DNA of 25,604 nt from a virus: positions 1 to 25,604 of IMG/VR virus record IMGVR_UViG_3300020187_002322; one strand, given 5' to 3'. A program made the position numbers and the translations under genes. Shown one piece after another: positions 14,027 through 22,300 of the stretch. The notes under the pieces were generated by a model that saw only the letters and a program-made list of their open reading frames with translations, did not search any database and was not told the origin of the DNA. Position 1 is the first letter of the stretch. Every line of letters begins with the position of its first letter.

Positions 14027-14461
14027 ATGGCTGCTAATCCAAGCTCGGGGCAATTTTTAAAAAATTACAGAATACCGTCGTCTAGTACGAGTGTGGTTAT
14101 TCCAGGCGGCGCAACTGCTGACCGACCTACTGCTCCAACATTTGGTAGTTTTAGATTTAACACTAGCACTGGCGGCATGGAATATTTTGATGGAACTGTA
14201 TTCAAGTCAGTGGGTGTTGCTGGAGAAGCAAACTTGGTAGTTGATGCATTCACAGGTGATGGGTCTACACTTTCTTTTACACTTAGTACATCAGTGAGCG
14301 ACGAAGATCAAGTTATTACCTTTGTTTCAAACATTTATCAGCAACCTGTGGGAGTATATACCATCACCGGTGGCGGTAACGACATTACCTTTAGTGCAGC
14401 ACCCCTTGATGCTGAGCCAATTCATGTGATTCACGGACTAGGAACAGTACCTGCAACCTAG
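14027..14461 (+). CDS. Virion protein with the shared fibre module
   Basis: 144 residues, starting one base after the previous stop and without a ribosome-binding site, so it is probably translated by coupling. Residues about 30-70 (ADRPTAPTFGSFRFNTSTGG, MEYFDGTVFKSVG) and 74-141 (FTGDGSTLSFTLSTSVS; IYQQPVGVYTITGGGNDITF) match, in the same order, modules present in the genes at 17895 and 19369. This is a phage-fibre RFNT...YDG.W module followed by a beta module. Here the pair makes up almost the whole protein. It is probably a small appendage component. Confidence 0.65.
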   Translation: MAANPSSGQFLKNYRIPSSSTSVVIPGGATADRPTAPTFGSFRFNTSTGGMEYFDGTVFKSVGVAGEANLVVDAFTGDGSTLSFTLSTSVSDEDQVITFVSNIYQQPVGVYTITGGGNDITFSAAPLDAEPIHVIHGLGTVPAT

Positions 14462-14472
14462 ATTAAATCTAG
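14458..14472. repeat. 15-base palindrome beside a late promoter
   Basis: CTAGATT-A-AATCTAG is a perfect inverted repeat spanning the TAG stop of the preceding gene and touching the TATAAATA box at 14473. It could form a short hairpin in the upstream transcript or bind a dimeric protein; the function is unknown. Confidence 0.5.
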
Positions 14473-14480
14473 TATAAATA
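14473..14480 (+). promoter_or_regulatory. Consensus T4-type late promoter
   Basis: TATAAATA is a perfect match to the T4 late box and lies 28 bases before the ATG of the PKD-repeat gene at 14509. This is the expected spacing for a short leader carrying AGAGGA. Confidence 0.7.
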
Positions 14481-14508
14481 CAATAAGATTTAGAGGATAG
14501 CATTATAA

Positions 14509-17500
14509 ATGGCAATTGCACGGGTTTCTGGTAATGCATTAGCAAACGATTTACAACGGAGCACTAATTTAGCAATTAGCACAGATGCGTTGTATATCGA
14601 CGTGGCTAACAGCAGAATTGGTGTTAACACTACATCAACTACCCATGCTATTACAACACCCGACGATGCCTCAATTGGCAATGTTGTAATTACTGGTAAC
14701 AGTATCACATCTAATCTTGGAAATCTTGACTTGTCAGGGTCAGAGCTTAACTTAGGTGCAGTCGAAGATATAACAATCACAGGCGGCTCAAGCGGCACAG
14801 TGTTGAGCACCGACGGTGCTGGCGTTCTAAGTTTTATTCCAATTAGTAACGTTGGGGGGCTAACAGGTAATGTTATTAGCCTTGGGACACCAACTGACGG
14901 AGATCTAACAACTAATGTAGCTTATAATGATTGGACAACTAATACATTTGTAACTGACGGTCTTGATGATCTCAATCAAGTTGCACTAAACATTGCTAAT
15001 GGCACATATGTTGGCCAAGTTGAATTTACTGGTACGCCTGTTGCAGGACCGAGCCCGCAAACTGTAACATTTAGTGGAAGTTTAGTAGGTACTGCTGATA
15101 ACTATCTTTGGGACTTTGGCGATGGTAATACATCAACAAGTGGCCTTAATGTTAGTCACACGTATAACGATGATGGCGGCGGACAATTTACTGTGTCACT
15201 GACAGCATTTAACTCTGATGGCACTTACCAAGGAAATGTTTCTCTTGGCGCAAAAGGTTCAGTTGACACCAGAACTAGAACAAACTATATTACACTTTAC
15301 ACCCCGAATCCTGTACCGGCATTTACTATAACAGACAACAGCATCGACAGTGGTGCATTAGCTGAGATTAATAATACATCAACAAATGTAACATCAAGCT
15401 ACGAACTTGATTGGGGAGATGGTGTTGCAAATACAAACCCGGCATTGGGCTGGACAACACTTACAAATACCTACACCAACTCAGGCGGCGACGAGCAGTA
15501 CACAATTGTACTAGCTGGTACGTCAAGCACAGCCGGGCCAACTCCGGTTACAGTATACAGTGCGCCAGGAACAGTGAGTGTGTACAGTGATCACACTAGT
15601 CAGTTTACTGCTAGTGCAACTACATTAGTTAACGAAGAAGCAACTTCCGGTGGTGTGGTAACATTTACAAACACTGTTGCCACTGACCCAGGAACTACTG
15701 CGGTGTTTGGTAGTCAGCAAAAATATCTTTGGACATGGGATGATGGGTCAGTTGCTAATGTTAATATACAAAGTGGAGTTGCCGGTAACCCAGGATCTAC
15801 TATTGATCATACGTTTGCCCTCAGTTCAGGTAATCAAGCAAGCGGCACGAGCCAAACATTTGATGTTACTTTACAGGTAAGAAACGGCAGCACCAATTCA
15901 CCTTTTGTGAGTGGTACTACTACAATTACAATTGAACCAGATGTGAGATCAATCTACACCGGGTCCGCAGTCACACTCAGTGACAGAACAGGCGATAATG
16001 CACAAGATGGTTATGTATTTACAGACTATCGTGACGGTGCAGACAGAGCATTATTTACATTTGACAATATCAGTCAGAATGCAACAATATTTGATTGGGC
16101 GTTCGGCGACGGCAACACAACTGGTAACATTACTAGTGGTGCTGGTACACCTGGTAATGGTAATATTACCAACACTTATTCAAGCACAGGCAACTATACA
16201 GTTGAGCTAGATGTTTACGGAACTCCTGCTACTATAGCACAATCTGACAGCGAAGTCAAGAGCAACTATATTCAAATTAATGCAAATCCTGCACAACCAG
16301 GTGCATTAAGTACTAAGACATTGAGTTTACAAGATTCAAGTCAAGGGACGTCTCCATTGTTGGCAGCTAATGCTACAGATAATAGTGGAGGTAACATTGT
16401 TGCAGCAGGATCGAGTGTTACACGCTATACAACTACTACAACTATTAATACAAACAATGTTACAAATGCAAATACTGCTATATCAGGAACACTGTCAGCA
16501 CAGTTTAACGGATCAGCAGCAGGCAATGTTACATTTACTAGCAGCGGTGATGCATCGGGTACATACACAGATTTGATTGTTGTTGCAGATGGCGATGCAC
16601 ACGATGAAATTAGTGCAAGCACTTACCCAAGTGGATTTGCTAAAGTATTTGATGCACGGTGGCAACGTGCCCTTAGTGGAATTAGTGTAGGTTACAACGA
16701 TGCAAAATTAAGTCATACCACTACCGGCGACACTAATCTTGTTGATTTTGTTAAAGATGACATGACTGATGTACCGACGGTAGTGCAAGGTAACGCAGTT
16801 ATTGTAGAACAAACTGCCGGCACTTACAGATATATTTCGGGTGTACCATATTACAATACAGGCAGTCCTGCTATTCAAATTCAGGGTTTAGAAGTATCCA
16901 ACTTGACAGGGCAGACATACAGAAATACCAGTCAGCCTATACAGTTTACCACAGGCACATTAGCTGAGGGCACAAGCGGCAGTATTATTAACACACAAAC
17001 AAAAACCTACAGTGATATCAACGGAACTCCAAGTTTTGTTACTGCTGGAATTGTTAATGCAGACGTTGGTGTTGCAAGCCCGCAACCAATGGGTAATATT
17101 ACACTGAGTGTAAACGGTAGCGCAAGAGCAGTTGGGTATGTTGATAGTCAGATGTTCAATGTTAACGGATCTAGTGGTGTAGTAAACATAACTAATCAAT
17201 ATATTCAAATCTACAGTGCAAGTTTATCAGGATTTGATGAACAAAATATTCCTGTTGCAGATGCACTAGGAAGTGTTTTTGACGATGATGGGTTGCGAAT
17301 CACTGGATTAGGAAGTGCAGCAGACAACCCTGCATTTAACAGTGCAACAAACTATTATACTTCCAATGCCTGGAGTGGTGCAGAGACAATTGCCGGAACA
17401 CAAGAAGCAGTTGTGCGCTGGGGCACATTGGATCACTTTACTACAGACTTTAGCAGTGGCTATTTGCCATCTGGGCCTGACCTAAACACAGGACGAAGTG

Positions 17501-17895
17501 GCACACAATATTTTACATTTGCATTCCGTAGAGCAACAATGGCCAACTTTGACATTAGTTTAAACAGTGCAACAGGTATTACTGGACTTTGGATTGCTGC
17601 ACCTGGTACTACTATTGACGATGCAAGCACTGCAAACGGCTGGGTTAATGGTACTGTACAGTATGCAGGTTCGGGTGTACCTGGGGACGACACCGGTAAC
17701 GGTGGTAATGGATCTTTGGGTTGTGCACTCACTGGTGCTGATGTAATACCAACAGGTAGTACAATTAATGCTGCCTATACTATGACATTAGGTAGTGAAA
17801 ACAGTTCAAATTCAACTGGTAACAACGTATTAGTTCGCATTGCATTAGCAAGCGGAGAATCACTTACCAGCGTTAGTGTAGGAGTAGCAAGCTAA
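14509..17895 (+). CDS. Large virion protein with PKD-like repeats
   Basis: 1128 residues. The N-terminus (MAIARVSGNALANDLQRSTN, then LYIDVANSRIGVNT) is fibre-like. It is followed by four PKD-like immunoglobulin-fold repeats, each marked by a W-D-F-G-D-G type motif and a paired HTY/NTY strand: YLWDFGDGNTS near 200, YELDWGDGVAN near 301, YLWTWDDGSVAN near 408 and IFDWAFGDGNTT near 529. The C-terminal half is an acidic Thr/Ser/Asn/Gly-rich beta region with YVDSQMFNVNGSSG and a TQYFTFAFRRATMANFDISL stretch. There are no membrane or enzyme motifs. PKD domains often mediate surface binding, so this is a likely adhesin or long appendage protein exposed on the virion. It has its own late promoter, and its stop overlaps the next start (TAATG). 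Confidence 0.75.
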   Translation: MAIARVSGNALANDLQRSTNLAISTDALYIDVANSRIGVNTTSTTHAITTPDDASIGNVVITGNSITSNLGNLDLSGSELNLGAVEDITITGGSSGTVLSTDGAGVLSFIPISNVGGLTGNVISLGTPTDGDLTTNVAYNDWTTNTFVTDGLDDLNQVALNIANGTYVGQVEFTGTPVAGPSPQTVTFSGSLVGTADNYLWDFGDGNTSTSGLNVSHTYNDDGGGQFTVSLTAFNSDGTYQGNVSLGAKGSVDTRTRTNYITLYTPNPVPAFTITDNSIDSGALAEINNTSTNVTSSYELDWGDGVANTNPALGWTTLTNTYTNSGGDEQYTIVLAGTSSTAGPTPVTVYSAPGTVSVYSDHTSQFTASATTLVNEEATSGGVVTFTNTVATDPGTTAVFGSQQKYLWTWDDGSVANVNIQSGVAGNPGSTIDHTFALSSGNQASGTSQTFDVTLQVRNGSTNSPFVSGTTTITIEPDVRSIYTGSAVTLSDRTGDNAQDGYVFTDYRDGADRALFTFDNISQNATIFDWAFGDGNTTGNITSGAGTPGNGNITNTYSSTGNYTVELDVYGTPATIAQSDSEVKSNYIQINANPAQPGALSTKTLSLQDSSQGTSPLLAANATDNSGGNIVAAGSSVTRYTTTTTINTNNVTNANTAISGTLSAQFNGSAAGNVTFTSSGDASGTYTDLIVVADGDAHDEISASTYPSGFAKVFDARWQRALSGISVGYNDAKLSHTTTGDTNLVDFVKDDMTDVPTVVQGNAVIVEQTAGTYRYISGVPYYNTGSPAIQIQGLEVSNLTGQTYRNTSQPIQFTTGTLAEGTSGSIINTQTKTYSDINGTPSFVTAGIVNADVGVASPQPMGNITLSVNGSARAVGYVDSQMFNVNGSSGVVNITNQYIQIYSASLSGFDEQNIPVADALGSVFDDDGLRITGLGSAADNPAFNSATNYYTSNAWSGAETIAGTQEAVVRWGTLDHFTTDFSSGYLPSGPDLNTGRSGTQYFTFAFRRATMANFDISLNSATGITGLWIAAPGTTIDDASTANGWVNGTVQYAGSGVPGDDTGNGGNGSLGCALTGADVIPTGSTINAAYTMTLGSENSSNSTGNNVLVRIALASGESLTSVSVGVAS

Positions 17896-19172
17896 TGGCA
17901 CTCGCAGATAGCACTAAAGTTGATTTTCTTTGGAAGAAGCTAGGGTTTGGCGTTGCTAAAACTGCTCCTCCCTCAAATAAAGAAGCGTTCAATGAAAGTA
18001 TACCATCGCCGCTATTAATGCGTGGTGATAGAGTTTGGCAGCAATCTGGAACTATTCCTAGTGTTAAACCGAGTTCATCTAGTAGTATTGTGGAAGTCTA
18101 TCAGGATGCAGCAGGCGGCCAGTCAACTGTTGAAACCACTGAAGATTTAACAGCGCCAGACAACCAAACCTGGAAAACTAATTTAACAGATTGGATCCCA
18201 ACTGAATTTGGATCAACTTATCTTGTTAAAGTTTATGTCGACAACGAAGGCGCAGCAAATCCACAAAGCACAGGAACACAATTATTCCAAAGCGGTAGTG
18301 GCAACGAAGACGGCTGGTTCTTTGATTATCAAGCAGGTGTACTTAACTTTAACGGCGACAATATTCCAAGTCAAATAGATACAGGTGTTACAGGAAAATC
18401 AATTTATATTGTTGGTGCTAGATATGTTGGCACGTTTGGAGTTGGATCAAGTAGCCAGCTTGGTAACTTAACAGTTGCCGACACTACACTCGGCACAGTA
18501 AATGCAGGAGATAATATTATCCTTGAAGTTACTGGCAGCGGCACAGTGCAAATTGATACAACAACTGCTCTCGGCATTGCTGTCGGAAACACAGCCCAGC
18601 GCCCCGGCTCACCAGAGACTGGGGATTTAAGATTTAATACAACAACCGGATTTGTTGAAGTATATGATGGCACTAGCTGGGACAATGTAGGCGGCAGCGA
18701 ATTTGGTTCAATTACTAGCCAAACACTAACTGGTGATGATAGTACAACTGCATTTACACTAAATCAAGCAGCAAGCACTGCTGGTATTATTGTTAGTATT
18801 AACGGTACCATCCAAGAACCAACGAGCTCCTACAGCGTTAGCGGTACCACAATAACATTTACCGAAGCTCCAGCTACTGGGGACACAATCGAAGTAAGAT
18901 TTATTAGTGCTGTTACTACGGTGTCTAGTATTACAAATCTTAGCGGTAATGCAACAGTTGAGGTGTTAACAAACGGTGTTGTTGAAATGAGCACTGTACA
19001 GAGTTTACAATTGCCGACCTATACTGTAGCCACTGCGGCTAACATTGCTAATGTTGCAGACGGGCAAATAATCTACGTCAGTGATGGTGACGGCGGCAGT
19101 CCAAGCCTAGCAGTATACAGTGTTAACAATTGGAAAAAAGTTTTATTATCTGGAAATATTAGTGCCGTATAA
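17895..19172 (+). CDS. Tail-fibre-like virion protein
   Basis: 425 residues, beginning at a TAATG stop-start overlap with the PKD gene; AGGAG lies 12-16 bases upstream inside that gene. The N-terminus (ADSTKVDFLWKKLGFGVAKT, APPSNKEAFNESIPSPLLMR, RVWQQSG) is a distinct region of more mixed composition, probably the attachment end. A central beta region follows. Residues about 230-340 carry the shared fibre module pair (RPGSPETGDLRFNTTTGFVE; YDGTSWDNVG, then LTGDDSTTAFTLNQAAS and VSGTTITFTEAPATGD) also found at 14027 and near 23000. The end (ADGQIIYVSDGDGGSPSLAV; WKKVLLSGN) is common in phage fibres. It is probably a fibre or fibre-connector protein. Confidence 0.7.
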   Translation: MALADSTKVDFLWKKLGFGVAKTAPPSNKEAFNESIPSPLLMRGDRVWQQSGTIPSVKPSSSSSIVEVYQDAAGGQSTVETTEDLTAPDNQTWKTNLTDWIPTEFGSTYLVKVYVDNEGAANPQSTGTQLFQSGSGNEDGWFFDYQAGVLNFNGDNIPSQIDTGVTGKSIYIVGARYVGTFGVGSSSQLGNLTVADTTLGTVNAGDNIILEVTGSGTVQIDTTTALGIAVGNTAQRPGSPETGDLRFNTTTGFVEVYDGTSWDNVGGSEFGSITSQTLTGDDSTTAFTLNQAASTAGIIVSINGTIQEPTSSYSVSGTTITFTEAPATGDTIEVRFISAVTTVSSITNLSGNATVEVLTNGVVEMSTVQSLQLPTYTVATAANIANVADGQIIYVSDGDGGSPSLAVYSVNNWKKVLLSGNISAV

Positions 19173-19368
19173 CGCCGTGTGAACAGATTATAAAAAAAAA
19201 TAGCAGAATTTATTTTTCTTAATTATTTATAAATAACAGTAATAGAATACGTAATATTCTGTTAACGTAATTAATAAGCGTGACTGGCGATGTGAGAGCC
19301 CGTGGGTGAGTAGCATAGCTGAAGATACCTTATATTAAAACCGGTTTAATATTTGGAGATAATAAAAC
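19173..19368 (+). promoter_or_regulatory. 196-base structured leader of the large fibre gene
   Basis: This is the longest non-coding stretch. It contains an A9 run, a perfect TATAAATA box at 19228-19235 within the 14-base palindrome TTATTTATAAATAA (19223-19236), and a hairpin at 19240-19264 (TAATAGAATA / TATTCTGTTA, loop CGTAA). A G-rich segment at about 19278-19325 follows, then a hairpin at 19332-19352 (ATATTAAA / TTTAATAT, loop ACCGG), and GGAG at 19355 before the ATG at 19369. The G-rich stretch differs from the A/T-rich surroundings and may fold into RNA structure. I see no ORF in it. Confidence 0.55.
19228..19235 (+). promoter_or_regulatory. Consensus T4-type late promoter for the large fibre
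   Basis: TATAAATA is an exact match to the late box, 133 bases before the fibre ATG. Because it lies in a 14-base palindrome, the - strand also reads TATAAATA and could fire antisense into the preceding gene. Confidence 0.65.
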
Positions 19369-22300
19369 ATGGCTATAACCAGAATTAAGAATAACCAGAT
19401 TACCGACAGTACTATTGTCGCTAGTTCTAAACTAGTTGACAACAGTATTAGTGCAGGTAAGCTGGCAGACGATCTGGTATACGGTAGTAACCTTACCGTA
19501 ACAGGAAATCTAACAGTACAAGGTACAAGTACAACACTTGATACTGTAAACACACTAATCGAAGATCCAATCTTGCTATTGGCTAAAGATCAAACCGGCT
19601 CGCCCGTTTTTGACATTGGCTTTGTCGGCGAACGTGGGGATTCAACTAATATCGCATGGATTTGGGACGAAAGTGCAAGTGAATTTGCAGCAGGGTTCAC
19701 ATCAGCAGATGCAAGTGGCAACGTGGTTGCGCTATCAAGTTATGCTGATGCACAAGTTGCAGACCTTACATTGGTCAACATGGCACCAAGTGGTAACGTA
19801 ACAACAGCACTAAATGTTGATGCTACAATCGAAGCTGGTACTTCTATCGAAGCGCCAACACTAACAGACGGTACAATGAGTATCAATGCTGGTAGTATCA
19901 CAGGTGGCGTAGCTGCTACATTCAGTGGTAACGTAAGTGCTGGTAACTTGATTACTGCTGGTGCTCTTGAAGCAGCAGCACTAACTGCAACCGGTAATGT
20001 AACTGGTGGCAATATTGTATCACAAGCAGACGTAACAACTGTTAGCGTAACTGCAAGTGGCACCGTCGAAGGTGGCACATTAACTGATGGTACTGCAAGT
20101 CTTAACGCAGGCAGTATCACAGGTGGTGTTGCTGCTACGTTTAGTGGTAATGTTGATAGTGGTAATGTTAACACAACATTGGTTGATGCAACTACACTAA
20201 CAGCAAGTGGTACTGTAACAGGCGGTACACTAACTGATGGTACACTATCTAGTACAGCTGGTACTGTAACAGGTGGCGTAGCTGCTACATTTAGTGGCAA
20301 TGTTGATTCAGGCAATGTTAACACAACATTGGTTGATGCAACTACACTAACAGCAAGTGGTACTGTAACAGGTGGCACATTAACTGATGGTACAGCAAGT
20401 ATTACTGCTGGTACACTAACAGGCGGCGTAGCTGCTACGTTTAGTGGCAATGTAACTGCTGGTAACTTGATTACAGGCGGTGCACTTGAAGCACAAGCAC
20501 TAACAGCCATTGGTAATGTAACTGGTGGCAATATTGTATCACTAGCAGACGTAACAACTGTCTCTGTAACAGCATCAGGTACTGTTGAAGGTGGTACACT
20601 AACTGATGGCACTGCTACACTAACTGGTGGTAGTATCACAGGTGGCGTTGCTGCTACGTTCAGTGGTAATGTTGACAGTGGTAATGTTAACACAACACTA
20701 GTTGATGCAACTACATTGACTGCAAGTGGCACTGTAACAGGTGGCACATTAACTGATGGCACATTGAGTTCAACTGGTGGTACTGTAACAGGTGGCGTAG
20801 CTGCTACATTCAGTGGTCAAGTAAGTGCTGGTACACTAACTGATGGCACATTGAGTATCAACTCAGGTGCAATCACAGGCGGAACTAATGCTACATTTAC
20901 TGGTACAGTACAGGGCCTAGACGTAACCGCAACTGGCAACGTAAATGCTAGTGTGGTTAACACAACTGACGTTAAAGGTACTTCGGTAACTCTTACTGCA
21001 ACTGGCACAAATGAAGACATTGTTCTTCTTCCAAGTGGCACAGGCGTTATTGATGCGAGTAGTGCAAAAATTGTTTCTCTTGCAGATCCAGTACAAGATA
21101 GTGACGCAGCCAATAAAGGCTATGTTGACAGTGTTGCAGAAGGTCTTGACGTTAAAGGTTCAACTAGAGCCGCAACTGCTACTGCTCTACCAGCCAACAC
21201 ATACGACAACGGCACAGCTGGTGTAGGTGCTACACTAACAGGTAATGCCAACGGTGCATTGGCTGATCAAGATGATGTTGCAATGGCACAAGGCGATAGA
21301 CTACTTGTTAAAGACGAATCTACTGCCGCAAACAATGGTATCTATGTTGTAACTACACTTGGTGACGCAGGCACTGCCTACGTTCTAACTCGTGCAGAAG
21401 ACATGGATGGTTCACCTACTAGTGAAATTCCAGGTGCGTTTACTTTTGTTGAAGAAGGCACAGTATACCTTGATAGTGGTTGGGTTTGTACAACAAACGC
21501 TCCGGTTACTATGGGTACAACTGCTATTAACTGGAGTCAGTTCTCCGGTGCTGGTTCAATTGTAGCAGGCGACGGTCTATCTAAATCAGGTAATGAGCTA
21601 TCTGTAAATGTTGACGAAACTACAACTACAATCACTGCTGATGCAGTTGTTGTTAAAGCAGGCGCACAGTTTGTAACACCAGATATTGGTGCTGCTACCG
21701 GTACAAGTCTAACTGCAACAGGCACCGTTGAAGGTGCTACACTAACTGATGGTACTGCAAGTATTAATGCTGGTACACTAACAGGCGGCGTAGCCGCTAC
21801 ATTCAGTGGTAACGTTGACAGTGGTAATGTTAACACAACACTAGTTGATGCAACTACTGTAACAGCAAGTGGCACTGTAACAGGTGGTACACTAACAGAC
21901 GGCACGTTGAGTTCAACTGGTGGTACTGTAACTGGCGGCGTAGCTGCTACATTCAGTGGCAATGTCGACAGTGGTAATGTTAACACAACACTAGTTGATG
22001 CAACTACATTGACTGCAAGTGGCACTGTAACAGGTGGTACACTAACTGATGGTACTGCAAGTATTACTGCTGGTACACTAACAGGTGGTGTTGCTGCTAC
22101 ATTCAGTGGTAACGTAACTGCCGGTAACTTGATTACAGGTGGTGCACTTGAAGCACAAGCACTAACTGCAACCGGTAATGTAACTGGTGGCAATATTGTA
22201 TCACTAGCAGACGTCACAACAGTATCTGTAACTGCAAGTGGCACTGTTGAAGGCGGTACACTAACTGATGGTACTGCAAGTATTAATGCCGGTACATTAA

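Noticed and set aside
19265-19330. tRNA or known small RNA in the G-rich leader
   Set aside because: I could not form a cloverleaf, and no CCA end or T-loop motif is present. It is kept only as a structured leader.
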